Source: DIGJ01 sp041739345
GTDB lineage: Bacteria; Bacillota; Clostridia; Lachnospirales; Lachnospiraceae
DNA: 64,000 bases
Assembly: GCA_041739345.1 (NCBI GenBank)
Contig: JBGSNZ010000021.1
Coordinates: 186,001-250,000, forward strand
Reading direction: 5' to 3'
The position numbers and the translations under genes are program-made. Position 1 is the first letter of the stretch, and every line of letters begins with the position of its first letter. A model generated the notes under the pieces. The model saw nothing but the letters and a program-made list of their open reading frames with translations. It did no database searches and was not told the DNA's origin. Of the stretch, positions 8,730-17,834 are shown piece by piece.

Positions 8730-9509
8730 ATGACACTTGACTACGAAGGATTTAAAAGCGAAGTATTTCGTTTGACTAAGATTGACTTAAATGCATACAA
8801 AGAACGTCAGATGAAACGTAGAATTGATGCCTTGATTGGTAAACATTCTGTTAATAATTATGATGACTATGTTAAGCTTCTTAAAACCGATAAGGTAGTA
8901 TTTGATGAATTTGTAAATTATCTTACTATAAACGTATCTGAGTTTTATCGTAATCCAGAACAATGGGTAGCCTTGGAAAAAGAGATTTTGCCACAGCTAT
9001 TCGATCGTTTTGGAAAGCGACTTAAGATATGGAGTGCAGCATGTTCGACTGGTGACGAACCATATTCTATGGTTATGTTACTCTCTAAATTGATGCCGCT
9101 TAGTAATATCAAAATTATTGCAACGGATATCGATAAGCAGGTTCTTGAAAAGGCACAGTTAGGTCTTTACAATGAAAAGAGTCTGAAAGGTCTGCCGAAT
9201 GAATTTATAAAAGATTATTTTACGCAAATCAATGAAAAGACATATCAGATTTCTGATAAAATTAAGGCTTGTGTTGAATTTAAACAACACAATTTATTGA
9301 AAGATCCATATCCGTCCAATTGTGATATGATTGTTTGTCGTAATGTCTTAATCTACTTTACAGAGGAAGCAAAAACAGAAATTTATGCTAAGTTCAATGA
9401 GGCAATAAAAAAAGATGGGATATTATTTGTTGGAAGTACGGAACAAATAATTCAACCACAAAATTTAGGTTATACTGCGCAAAAGTCATTTTTTTATCGG
9501 AAAGTATAA
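8730..9509 (+). CDS. cheR: Chemotaxis protein methyltransferase CheR
   Basis: CheR uses S-adenosylmethionine to methylate glutamates on chemoreceptors. The 259-residue product has the N-terminal helical CheR domain (residues 1-75) and the catalytic SAM domain with SAACSTGDEPYSMVM, ATDID and the CRNVLIYF motif. The start follows AAGGGTG. It lies alone, not in a che operon, between the S1 gene and a terminator; whether it serves flagellar chemotaxis or another receptor system cannot be told here, although it implies chemoreceptors elsewhere in the genome. Confidence 0.92.
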   Translation: MTLDYEGFKSEVFRLTKIDLNAYKERQMKRRIDALIGKHSVNNYDDYVKLLKTDKVVFDEFVNYLTINVSEFYRNPEQWVALEKEILPQLFDRFGKRLKIWSAACSTGDEPYSMVMLLSKLMPLSNIKIIATDIDKQVLEKAQLGLYNEKSLKGLPNEFIKDYFTQINEKTYQISDKIKACVEFKQHNLLKDPYPSNCDMIVCRNVLIYFTEEAKTEIYAKFNEAIKKDGILFVGSTEQIIQPQNLGYTAQKSFFYRKV

Positions 9510-9520
9510 TTTATCTAGTC

Positions 9521-9564
9521 ATAAAGGGGTGCGGTTCATTTGGACTGCACCCCTTATTTTTGTC
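9521..9564 (+). terminator. Strong rho-independent terminator
   Basis: AAGGGGTGC pairs with GCACCCCTT (ATAAGGGG-type 11-bp stem, 14-base loop) and is followed by ATTTTT. It ends the flavoprotein-cmk-ispH-S1-cheR unit. Confidence 0.9.
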
Positions 9565-9587
9565 GTCAAGGAAATTCAAATTTAATG

Positions 9588-9616
9588 TTGATTTTTAGAA
9601 AGCTATCTAGTATATT
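9588..9616 (+). promoter_or_regulatory. Predicted sigma-A promoter of plsX
   Basis: TTGATT and TATATT are separated by 17 bases, ending 35 bases before the plsX start. Confidence 0.6.
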
Positions 9617-9651
9617 ATGTAAGTAGACACAATGCTGATTGGAGATAAAAG

Positions 9652-10662
9652 ATGCAAGAGTTGGTTAAAGTTGCAGTGGATGCTATGGGTGGAGATAATG
9701 CACCAGCAGAAATTGTAAAAGGTGCAGTCGAAGCTGTAAATGAAAGCAAAGATATTAAAGTATTTTTAGTAGGAAAAGAAGCAACAATAAGAAAAGAGTT
9801 GGAAAAATATTCTTATGATAAAGAATTTATCGAAGTTGTTCCTGCTGAGGAAGTAATTACCAATGATGAAGCACCGGTTATGGCAATTCGAAGCAAGAAA
9901 GATTCCTCCATTGTTGTTGCACTAAATTTGGTTAAGCATGGAGAGGCTGATGCATTTGTATCCGCGGGCAGTACCGGAGCAGTTTTAGTCGGAGGACAAC
10001 TTATTGTTGGAAGAATTAAAGGGGTAGAAAGACCGCCACTGGCTCCATTGATTCCAACGATTAACGGAGTTTCACTTTTGATTGATTGCGGAGCCAATGT
10101 GGATGCAAGATCTTCCCACCTGGTGCAGTTTGCAAAAATGGGTTCCGTTTATATGGAACATGTTGTTGGTATTAAGAATCCAAGGGTTGCAATTGTAAAT
10201 ATTGGTGCAGAAGAAGAAAAAGGAAATATGTTGGTAAAGGAAGCTTTTCCGCTATTAAAGGATTGCAAAGAAATTAACTTTATTGGAAGTATTGAAGCAA
10301 GAAACATTCCATATGGCGAAGCGGATGTTATTGTATGCGAAGCTTTTACAGGAAATGTAATACTTAAATTATATGAAGGATTAGGCGGAGCTTTAGTTCA
10401 AAAAATTAAAGGAGGAATGATGACTAATCTTCGAAGTAAGATAGGAGCCATTTTAGTAAAACCTGCATTAAAGAAGACATTAAAAACATTTGATGCCTCC
10501 CAGTATGGTGGTGCTCCACTTCTAGGATTAAATGGACTTGTGGTAAAGACACATGGTAGTTCCAAGAGTAATGAAATAAAAAATTCCATTATTCAATGTA
10601 TATCTTTTAAAAAACAAAACATAAATGACAAAATCAAAAATAATATTACAATAAATGGATAG
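9652..10662 (+). CDS. plsX: Phosphate acyltransferase PlsX
   Basis: PlsX converts acyl-ACP to acyl-phosphate, feeding PlsY in phospholipid synthesis. The 336-residue product has the family markers VAVDAMGGDNAP at the N-terminus, SAGSTGAVL and CEAFTGNVILK. GGAG precedes the ATG by 9 bases. The order plsX-acpP-rnc-smc-ftsY is the classical Firmicutes arrangement. No FapR-like operator was evident upstream. Confidence 0.95.
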   Translation: MQELVKVAVDAMGGDNAPAEIVKGAVEAVNESKDIKVFLVGKEATIRKELEKYSYDKEFIEVVPAEEVITNDEAPVMAIRSKKDSSIVVALNLVKHGEADAFVSAGSTGAVLVGGQLIVGRIKGVERPPLAPLIPTINGVSLLIDCGANVDARSSHLVQFAKMGSVYMEHVVGIKNPRVAIVNIGAEEEKGNMLVKEAFPLLKDCKEINFIGSIEARNIPYGEADVIVCEAFTGNVILKLYEGLGGALVQKIKGGMMTNLRSKIGAILVKPALKKTLKTFDASQYGGAPLLGLNGLVVKTHGSSKSNEIKNSIIQCISFKKQNINDKIKNNITING

Positions 10663-10677
10663 AGAAAGGTGATTATT

Positions 10678-10908
10678 ATGGAATTTGAAAAATTACAAAA
10701 AATTATTGGTGAAGTTCTAAATGTTGAAGCGGACGAAATAAAAATGGAAACTACTTTTGTTGATGATTTAGGAGCGGATTCCTTGGACGTATTCCAGATT
10801 ATCATGGGAATTGAAGAAGAATTTGATATTGAAATTGCAAATGAAGCTGCTGAGAGTATCATAACGGTAAGTGATGCGGTGGATCAAATTAAAAATGCAC
10901 TCAGCTAA
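10678..10908 (+). CDS. acpP: Acyl carrier protein
   Basis: This 76-residue acidic protein carries growing acyl chains on a phosphopantetheine attached to S35 in the LGADSLD motif. A GTG at 10669 is in frame, but ATG 10678 is preferred because GAAAGG lies at the right distance and the protein then has normal ACP length and start (EFEKLQKIIGE). It is 15 bases after plsX, with which it shares a pathway. Confidence 0.96.
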   Translation: MEFEKLQKIIGEVLNVEADEIKMETTFVDDLGADSLDVFQIIMGIEEEFDIEIANEAAESIITVSDAVDQIKNALS

Positions 10909-10946
10909 TACATTTTTAAATAGAAGATTATGTATAGGAAGAATAG

Positions 10947-10984
10947 TTCAGTCAATTGGCATTTGCCGATTGACTGAATTTTTA
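10947..10984 (+). terminator. Rho-independent terminator after acpP
   Basis: TTCAGTCAATTGGC and GCCGATTGACTGAA form a 14-bp stem with one G-U and a four-base loop, followed by TTTTT. It lies before rnc, so it may attenuate read-through and raise acpP mRNA over rnc-smc-ftsY. Confidence 0.88.
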
Positions 10985-11009
10985 GTAAGATAAGGAATGA
11001 GGTAGATAC

Positions 11010-11705
11010 ATGGCTAATTTAAAAGAAAAAATCAGATGTTTTGAGCAAACAATTGGATATTCCTTTAAAAACGAAAATTTCTTAAAGCAGGCATTGATGC
11101 ACAGTTCTTATGCAAATGAAAAACATATGAACAAGCTTGCCAATAATGAAAGATTGGAGTTTTTAGGAGACGCAGTGCTAGAATTAGTTTCCAGTGAATT
11201 TATTTATATGGAGTATAAAACGATGCATGAGGGAGAATTAACAAAACTTCGTGCAAGTATGGTATGTGAGCCAACCTTAGCATTTTGTGCAAGAGAAATC
11301 AATTTAGGAGATTACCTGCTTCTTGGTAAAGGAGAAGATGCAACTGGTGGTAGAGAAAGAGATTCCATACTTTCGGATGCACTGGAAGCAACAATAGGTG
11401 CTATCTATTTAGATGGTGGTTTTACTAATGCAAAAGAATTTATCAATCATTTTATCTTTAATGATATTGATAAGAAAAAACTCTTTTATGATAGTAAGAC
11501 CATCTTGCAAGAAATCATTCAAGGAATGTCAAAAGAGGTATTACAATATCATTTAATTGGTGAGGAAGGACCTGACCACAATAAAAAATTTACCATTGAG
11601 GCACTTCTTGGAGAAGAAAAATTGTCTGTAGGTGTTGGCAAAACGAAAAAAGCTGCCGAGCAGGAAGCTGCCTACAAAGCAATTCTTAAATTGCAGGCAA
11701 AATAA
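11010..11705 (+). CDS. rnc: Ribonuclease III
   Basis: RNase III cleaves double-stranded RNA in rRNA processing and antisense control. The 231-residue protein has the signature NERLEFLGDAVLEL at residues 46-59 with the catalytic acids, the second acidic site SDALEATIGAIYLDGG, and a C-terminal dsRNA-binding domain from about 155. The start follows GAGGTAG. It is followed by smc at 17 bases. Confidence 0.95.
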   Translation: MANLKEKIRCFEQTIGYSFKNENFLKQALMHSSYANEKHMNKLANNERLEFLGDAVLELVSSEFIYMEYKTMHEGELTKLRASMVCEPTLAFCAREINLGDYLLLGKGEDATGGRERDSILSDALEATIGAIYLDGGFTNAKEFINHFIFNDIDKKKLFYDSKTILQEIIQGMSKEVLQYHLIGEEGPDHNKKFTIEALLGEEKLSVGVGKTKKAAEQEAAYKAILKLQAK

Positions 11706-11722
11706 AGAGATAGGAGTTTATA

Positions 11723-14700
11723 ATGTATTTAAAAAGCATTGAGGTTCATGGATTCAAATCTTTTGCACATAAATTGGTATTTGAATTTCACAACGGGATT
11801 ACCGCTATTGTGGGACCAAATGGAAGTGGAAAGAGTAACGTTGCGGATGCCGTTCGCTGGGTACTTGGGGAACAAAGCGCAAAGCAGCTTCGTGGAAGTA
11901 AGATGGAGGATGTCATTTTTTCCGGGACACAGCTTCGAAGACCACAGGGATTTGCGTATGTAGCGATAACGCTGGATAATTCAGATCATAAATTAGCAAC
12001 TTCTTATGAAGAGGTAACCGTAGCCAGAAGAGTATATCGCTCGGGGGAGAGTGAATATTTATTAAATGGAACTAGTTGCAGGCTTCGTGATGTTCAGGAA
12101 TTATTCTTAGATACGGGTATAGGAAAAGAAGGATATTCTATCATCGGACAAGGTCAGATTGATAAGATATTAAGTGGTAAGCCAGAAGAGCGAAGAGAGC
12201 TTTTTGATGAGGCTGCCGGTATTGTAAAGTATAAAAAGAGAAAAGCTACGGCAGAGAAGAATTTAGAGTCTGAACATCAAAATCTTTGCCGCATTAATGA
12301 TATCTTGAATGTAATTGAAACTCAGATTGTTCCACTCGAAAAACAATCCCTTGTAGCAAAAGACTATCTAGGATTGCGTGATGAGTTAAAACAATTAGAT
12401 GTCACAATGTTTTTATTGGAATATGACCGCATACATTCCGGATTAGAGGAAGTCAATGCAAAGATTACGATTGCAGAAAAAGATTTAGAGGATTCACGGA
12501 CAAACTACGAGGCAACAAAAGAGGAATATGAAAAACTTGAACGCACCATGGCAGAGAAGAATGCTCTTTTGGACGAAAAGAAAAATGCGTCCAGTGAAAG
12601 TAAAATTAACAAAGAAAAACTGGAAGGCGATATAAAGGTTTTAAATGAACAGATTATTGCGACAAAGCAAAACAGCGAACATTACAAAGAGCGTGTTGCA
12701 TCGGTAGAAGCAGATATCAAAAATAAATCACAACTACTGAAAGAATATCAGGAAAAGCAAGCTTTGATGAAAGACGGACTGGATGGCATTTTTGAAGAAC
12801 AGCAAAAAGAAGAAGAATCGCTTACTACATTACAAGACCATATTGAAGAAGTTCGTAAAAATATTGAAACTTTTAATGCAGAAATTATTGACTCTTTAAA
12901 TGAAAGTGCTACTATTAAATCGAGACTTCAACGCTTTGAAACGATACTAGAACAAAGTAACATAAAGAAAGTTGAATTAAACCAGCGCCTTTTAAAGAAT
13001 AAAAGTAATGAATTAACCTTTGATGAAAACATGGAGCGAGAAAAAGAAGCATTACTATCAATTTCGGATAAGATCAGAGTACTTCAGTCAAACAATGAGG
13101 AATTTGAAAAAGACAAGATTGCTCTAAAGGAAAATCAGGTACGTATTCAAACGGAAAAGAATGAACTTTCACAGTCTTATCATAGAGAACAATCTCGTTT
13201 GGATTCCTTAAAGAATATTACCGAGCGCTATGATGGATATGGACAGAGTATTAAGCGGGTAATGGAACAAAAGGATAAAAATGCGGGAATCATTGGCGTA
13301 GTAGCAGATATCATTAAAGTGGAAAAAAGCTACGAAGTGGCAATTGAAACAGCGCTTGGAGGTAGTATACAAAATATCGTAACGGATAATGAAGGTACTG
13401 CCAAAAATCTGATTGGATATTTAAAGCAGAATAAATTCGGACGAGCTACCTTTTTGCCACTTACTACAATTTCAAACCGTGGAAGCTTTCAAACCATGGA
13501 TGTGTTAAAAGAAGAAGGCGTTATAGGTTTGGCAAGTTCTCTTGTAAAAGCAGAGAAGAAATTTGATGGTTTGGTAGAATATCTTCTTGGAAAAGTTTTA
13601 GTTGTGGATCATATTGATCATGCAATTATAATTTCAAAGAAATATCACCAGTCTCTAAGAATGGTTACGATTGAAGGAGATTTAATTAGCCCGGGTGGTT
13701 CTATGTCTGGTGGTGCTTATAAGAACTCAAGTAATTTACTCAGTCGTCGCCGAGAGATGGAAGACCTTCAGGTAAAGATTGATGAACTTTCCAATCAAAT
13801 TAAGATATTGGGCGAAAATGAGAACAAAAATAGGATAGAGTCAGATACTCTTCAGGCTATGTTAGAAGAGAATAAAGAAAAGCTTCATGATCTTTTCATT
13901 CGCCAGAATACCGTAAAGATGAAATATGATCAGGTCATGCTTGAAAAGGATAATAATCGATTGCTACTCGATGAAATTGCAAAAGAAAATGCAGGAATCG
14001 AAGGCCAGGCAAGTGAATTAAAGGAAGACATTCACAAATTAAAGGACGCGTTACGGATTAACGAAGAAAAAGCCAGAGAAAATGAAGCAAAGATTGAAAC
14101 TTCAAACAAATCCATGGAAGAACTGAAGGAAACAGAAGCGATTCAGCGTAAAAAAGTGGAGGAATTAAAGCTTTCTTATTCCACAAAAGAACAAAGCGGA
14201 CAGTTCGTGATTGAAAACATGGATCGAATTCAAAGTGAAATAAAGACCTTATCAGTGGATTTAGAAGAACTGTTAGACAGCATGTTAGATGGTAATACGC
14301 AAGTTCTTGATAAAGAAGAAGATATCAATAGTCTAAAAGACACGGTGAAAGAATTTGAAGAGCTAATCCATTCTTTAGATACTGAGATTGCAACAATTTC
14401 CGAAGAAAAGGAAGCCATTGATAAAAACCATAAGGCATTTTTCTCAAAGAGGGAAGAATTATCAAATCGTATCAATGAATTAGATAAAGAAGTATTCCGA
14501 TTGAGCAATCAAAAGGAAAAATTCGCAGAGCAGCTTGAAACTCAAATGAACTATATGTGGGATGAGTATGAACTTACCTATAGTAAGGCTTATAGCCTAA
14601 AGCAAGAAACTGATTTAACCTATCCGCAGATGAAAAAAATGGTGGGTGAATTAAAAAATAAGATTCGAGCATTGGGAGATGTTAACGTTAATGCAATTGA

Positions 14701-15283
14701 AGATTATAAGAATATGTCCGAGCGTTACACACTGTTAAAGACGCAGCATGATGATTTAATCGAATCGGAAGAATTACTTAGAAAGATTATCGACGAACTG
14801 GATGAAGAAATGAGAAAGCAGTTTGCTGTGAAATTCGATGAAATAAGAAATCAATTCGATGTTGTTTTCAAAGAAATGTTTGGCGGAGGAAAAGGAACGA
14901 TTGAGCTTGTAGAAGATGAAGACATTCTAGAGGCGGGAATTCGTATTATAGCGCAGCCACCAGGAAAGAAACTGCAAAATATGATGCAGCTTTCGGGTGG
15001 AGAAAAAGCACTGACTGCGATTTCTTTATTATTTGCCATTCAAAACCTAAAACCATCCCCATTTTGTTTGCTCGATGAAATAGAAGCGGCACTGGATGAT
15101 TCCAATGTATCCCGATACGCAAAATACTTACATAAGCTTACAAAAGATACACAGTTTATCGTTATTACGCATCGTCGTGGAACTATGGCAGCTGCTGACC
15201 GTTTATATGGTATCACGATGCAGGAAAAAGGTGTTTCAACGCTGGTATCCGTTAACTTATTAGAAGAAGACTTAGAGAAATAG
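11723..15283 (+). CDS. smc: Chromosome segregation protein SMC
   Basis: The 1186-residue protein has full SMC length and order: Walker A GPNGSGKSN at residues 31-39, a Q-loop, a long coiled coil, a hinge at about 510-680 (GVVADIIKVEKSYEVAIE, then SPGGSMSGG), a second coiled coil, the ABC signature LSGGEKALTA near 1090 and Walker B CLLDEIEAALD near 1115. It forms the condensin ring with ScpA/ScpB, which are not in this window. It is the second gene after rnc and ends 9 bases before ftsY. Confidence 0.97.
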   Translation: MYLKSIEVHGFKSFAHKLVFEFHNGITAIVGPNGSGKSNVADAVRWVLGEQSAKQLRGSKMEDVIFSGTQLRRPQGFAYVAITLDNSDHKLATSYEEVTVARRVYRSGESEYLLNGTSCRLRDVQELFLDTGIGKEGYSIIGQGQIDKILSGKPEERRELFDEAAGIVKYKKRKATAEKNLESEHQNLCRINDILNVIETQIVPLEKQSLVAKDYLGLRDELKQLDVTMFLLEYDRIHSGLEEVNAKITIAEKDLEDSRTNYEATKEEYEKLERTMAEKNALLDEKKNASSESKINKEKLEGDIKVLNEQIIATKQNSEHYKERVASVEADIKNKSQLLKEYQEKQALMKDGLDGIFEEQQKEEESLTTLQDHIEEVRKNIETFNAEIIDSLNESATIKSRLQRFETILEQSNIKKVELNQRLLKNKSNELTFDENMEREKEALLSISDKIRVLQSNNEEFEKDKIALKENQVRIQTEKNELSQSYHREQSRLDSLKNITERYDGYGQSIKRVMEQKDKNAGIIGVVADIIKVEKSYEVAIETALGGSIQNIVTDNEGTAKNLIGYLKQNKFGRATFLPLTTISNRGSFQTMDVLKEEGVIGLASSLVKAEKKFDGLVEYLLGKVLVVDHIDHAIIISKKYHQSLRMVTIEGDLISPGGSMSGGAYKNSSNLLSRRREMEDLQVKIDELSNQIKILGENENKNRIESDTLQAMLEENKEKLHDLFIRQNTVKMKYDQVMLEKDNNRLLLDEIAKENAGIEGQASELKEDIHKLKDALRINEEKARENEAKIETSNKSMEELKETEAIQRKKVEELKLSYSTKEQSGQFVIENMDRIQSEIKTLSVDLEELLDSMLDGNTQVLDKEEDINSLKDTVKEFEELIHSLDTEIATISEEKEAIDKNHKAFFSKREELSNRINELDKEVFRLSNQKEKFAEQLETQMNYMWDEYELTYSKAYSLKQETDLTYPQMKKMVGELKNKIRALGDVNVNAIEDYKNMSERYTLLKTQHDDLIESEELLRKIIDELDEEMRKQFAVKFDEIRNQFDVVFKEMFGGGKGTIELVEDEDILEAGIRIIAQPPGKKLQNMMQLSGGEKALTAISLLFAIQNLKPSPFCLLDEIEAALDDSNVSRYAKYLHKLTKDTQFIVITHRRGTMAAADRLYGITMQEKGVSTLVSVNLLEEDLEK

Positions 15284-15292
15284 GAGGCATAT

Positions 15293-16222
15293 ATGGGAGA
15301 AAAGAAAGGCTTTTTCAATCGACTGGTATCTGGATTGACAAAAACCAGAGATAATATCATTTCCGGAATTGATGGGATTTTTAATGGATTTTCGAATATT
15401 GATGATGATTTTTATGAAGAACTAGAAGAAATTCTTATTATGGCAGACTTAGGAGTGAATACGACATCTGCTATAATTGAAGACTTGCAAAAGAAAGTAA
15501 AAGAGAATAACATCAAAGAGCCAAAGGAATGTAAGGAGCTTTTAATTGAAAGCATCAAAGCACAAATGACATTGCAAGAGAATGCGTATGAGTTTGAAAA
15601 TAGGAAATCCGTTGTTTTGTTAATTGGTGTAAATGGGGTAGGCAAAACAACATCTGTTGGAAAGCTTGCAGGACAATTAAAAGATATGGGTAAGAAAGTA
15701 ATGGTAGCAGCAGCAGATACCTTCCGTGCGGGTGCCATTGAACAGCTTACGGAATGGGCGAATCGTGCCGGTGTTGAAATCATTGCGCAGCAGGAAGGCT
15801 CAGATCCAGCGGCCGTTGTATTCGATGCAGTAACAGCCGCAAAATCAAGAAATACAGATATTTTAATCTGTGACACGGCAGGAAGACTCCATAATAAGAA
15901 AAACTTAATGGAGGAACTTCGTAAGATTAATCGTATTGTGGAACGGGAATATCCGGATGCTTACCGCGAAACGTTGGTTGTACTGGATGGAACAACCGGA
16001 CAAAATGCCTTAGCACAGGCAAAACAGTTTAATGAAGTGGCAGAAATTACAGGAATTATTCTAACGAAGCTAGACGGAACAGCCAAGGGGGGGATTGCCA
16101 TTGCAATTCAATCGGAACTTGGTATTCCAGTGAAATACATTGGTATCGGTGAAAGCATTGATGATTTGCAAAAATTTAATGCAGATGATTTTGTAAATGC
16201 ATTGTTTAACAAAGGAGAATAA
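15293..16222 (+). CDS. ftsY: Signal recognition particle receptor FtsY
   Basis: FtsY is the SRP GTPase receptor at the membrane. The 309-residue protein is the short Gram-positive form: an N domain (residues 1-95), then the G domain with GVNGVGKTT (112-120), DTFRAGA, DTAGR and TKLDGTAKGG. Start ATG follows GGAGG. It ends the rnc-smc-ftsY unit; ylxM-ffh, which often follow, are absent and a leader element for threonine deaminase comes next. Confidence 0.96.
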   Translation: MGEKKGFFNRLVSGLTKTRDNIISGIDGIFNGFSNIDDDFYEELEEILIMADLGVNTTSAIIEDLQKKVKENNIKEPKECKELLIESIKAQMTLQENAYEFENRKSVVLLIGVNGVGKTTSVGKLAGQLKDMGKKVMVAAADTFRAGAIEQLTEWANRAGVEIIAQQEGSDPAAVVFDAVTAAKSRNTDILICDTAGRLHNKKNLMEELRKINRIVEREYPDAYRETLVVLDGTTGQNALAQAKQFNEVAEITGIILTKLDGTAKGGIAIAIQSELGIPVKYIGIGESIDDLQKFNADDFVNALFNKGE

Positions 16223-16224
16223 AG

Positions 16225-16311
16225 TGAAAGATTTTTAATCTTTCATTTACAAAGTTTGTGCCTGCGTAATCCTCGGCGCAAATTTAATATGCACAACAGA
16301 TATGTGCAGGA
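16225..16311 (+). ncRNA. Structured leader of ilvA, copy A of a repeated hairpin architecture
   Basis: Three hairpins are visible. P1: TGAAAGATT / AATCTTTCA (16225-16245), which may also terminate ftsY. P2: AAGTTTGTGCC / GGCGCAAATTT (16252-16285), 11 pairs with two G-U. P3: TGCACA / TGTGCA (16290-16308), just before the ribosome binding site. The same order, with compensating base changes, precedes the ABC exporter at 62.9 kb. Structure by eye only; function unknown. Confidence 0.55.
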
Positions 16312-16326
16312 ATGGAGAAAATTATG

Positions 16327-17535
16327 ATGACATTAGATCAGTTTGAGGAAGCATGCGAGGCCGTCAAGAAAGTTATCGTGCGCACGAAATTAGTATATAG
16401 TGAGTACTTTTCTGAAATTAGTGGAAATAAGGTGTATTTAAAGCCTGAAAATATGCAGTATACCGGCGCATACAAGGTAAGAGGTGCTTATTATAAGATT
16501 AGTACCTTATCCGAAGAAGATCGCCAGAAGGGGCTAATTACGGCTTCTGCTGGCAACCATGCTCAAGGTGTTGCTTATGCAGCAAAAATATATGGTGCAA
16601 AGGCCACGATTGTCATGCCAACGACGACACCATTAATTAAGGTAAACCGTACCAAGAGCTACGGAGCAGAAGTAGTTCTTCATGGAGATGTATACGACGA
16701 TGCCTGCAAACATGCGCTGAAACTTGCAGAGGAAAAAGGATACACGTTCATTCATCCATTTGATGATGAACAAGTTGCAACTGGTCAGGGAACCATAGCT
16801 ATGGAAATCTTTAAAGATCTTCCTACCGTTGATATTATCCTCGTACCAATTGGAGGCGGCGGACTTGCGGCAGGAGTATCTACGTTAGCGAAACTTCTAA
16901 ATCCAAAGGTAAAAGTCATTGGTGTGGAACCAGCAGGCGCAAACTGTATGCAGGAATCTTTGAAAGCTGGTAAAGTAGTATCCTTACCTAGCGTTGAAAC
17001 CATAGCAGATGGTACCGCAGTAAAGACACCTGGAACGAAGATTTTCCCATACGTTCAAAAAAATATCGATGAAATTATTACAGTCGAAGATGAAGAACTG
17101 ATTGTAACCTTCTTAGACATGATGGAAAACCATAAAATGGTAGTGGAAAATTCGGGACTACTTACGGTAGCTGCCCTCAAACATCTTGATTGCAAAGATA
17201 AAAAAGTGGTATCGGTACTAAGTGGCGGAAATATGGATGTCATCACCATATCCTCTGTTGTACAGCATGGACTCATTCAAAGAGGTCGTATCTTTACGGT
17301 ATCGGTTCTTTTGCCAGATCGTCCAGGCGAGCTTGTGAATGTTGCAAGTATCATATCAAAAGCAAAAGGAAATGTCATTCGTCTGGATCATAACCAGTTT
17401 GTAAGCATCAATCGTAATGCGGCAGTTGAGCTTACGATTACAATGGAAGCGTTTGGACATGAGCATAAGGCGGCTATTATTAGTGCGCTTAAGAAGCATG
17501 GGTATAATCCGATTGATCAGCAGGCGAAGATGTAA
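16327..17535 (+). CDS. ilvA: Threonine ammonia-lyase (threonine deaminase)
   Basis: This PLP enzyme converts threonine to 2-oxobutyrate and ammonia, for isoleucine synthesis or threonine catabolism. The 402-residue protein has the PLP lysine in GAYKVRGAYYK, the SAGNHAQGVA loop and the phosphate-binding GGGGLAAG. A single C-terminal ACT-like domain (from about residue 320, FTVSVLLPDRPGELVNVASII) suggests allosteric control. In-frame starts exist at 16312 and 16324; 16327 is chosen because GGAG lies 8 bases before it and MTLDQFEEA is the usual family opening. The one-ACT type falls between biosynthetic IlvA and catabolic TdcB, so the pathway is not settled. Confidence 0.92.
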   Translation: MTLDQFEEACEAVKKVIVRTKLVYSEYFSEISGNKVYLKPENMQYTGAYKVRGAYYKISTLSEEDRQKGLITASAGNHAQGVAYAAKIYGAKATIVMPTTTPLIKVNRTKSYGAEVVLHGDVYDDACKHALKLAEEKGYTFIHPFDDEQVATGQGTIAMEIFKDLPTVDIILVPIGGGGLAAGVSTLAKLLNPKVKVIGVEPAGANCMQESLKAGKVVSLPSVETIADGTAVKTPGTKIFPYVQKNIDEIITVEDEELIVTFLDMMENHKMVVENSGLLTVAALKHLDCKDKKVVSVLSGGNMDVITISSVVQHGLIQRGRIFTVSVLLPDRPGELVNVASIISKAKGNVIRLDHNQFVSINRNAAVELTITMEAFGHEHKAAIISALKKHGYNPIDQQAKM

Positions 17536-17834
17536 GTTTGGGTAATTTTTTATCAAAAGTCAGGTTATTGAAAGACGGACGACCAAGCTTCCCTGCGCCA
17601 CGTTTCAGAAGTCAGCACGAAAGGGCACTTTATCAAGCCATTGGCAGCAATAATCTCGCGGTAGGCGCTCCATTATTGCTATTGTCTTGATAAAATATAC
17701 GTGCAAATGACTTTTGAAACGAGGAGCAGGGATGTTTGGTCTGTTTATTGAAAGGAAACTGATAGTAAAAAATAGACAGCCAATATTTATTTGTTACTAG
17801 TTAAAGTACAAGAAGTATAATGATAGAGGTGGAA
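17536..17834. other. Intergenic gap after ilvA dominated by a palindrome
   Basis: No gene is seen in these 299 bases. They hold the 161-bp inverted-repeat element described separately and, at the right end, a TATAAT (17816-17821) that could be the -10 of the DJ-1 gene with a poor TTGTTA at 19-base spacing. Confidence 0.6.
17581..17741. repeat. 161-bp imperfect palindromic element
   Basis: Successive segments pair about a 17-base centre (17655-17671): GACCAA/TTGGTC, TCCCTGC/GCAGGGA, GTTTCAGAAGTCA/TGACTTTTGAAAC, GCACG/CGTGC, TTTATCAAG/CTTGATAAA and GCAATAAT/ATTATTGC. The 10-base string TTATTGAAAG occurs just outside both ends (17565 and 17745 regions). No T-run follows, so it is not a normal terminator. 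It resembles a MITE or a long hairpin RNA. Confidence 0.75.

Noticed and set aside
15412..15876. 154-codon open frame on the - strand inside ftsY
   Set aside because: It lies entirely within a highly conserved gene; composition is that of an antisense shadow.
17581..17741. Possible HEARO or other known large structured RNA
   Set aside because: The size is similar, but I see a single long hairpin and cannot match a known consensus by eye, and no associated endonuclease gene is present.
17565..17755. TTATTGAAAG direct repeats as a target-site duplication
   Set aside because: They do not lie exactly at the palindrome ends and a 10-base match in AT-rich DNA can be chance; kept only as a remark.
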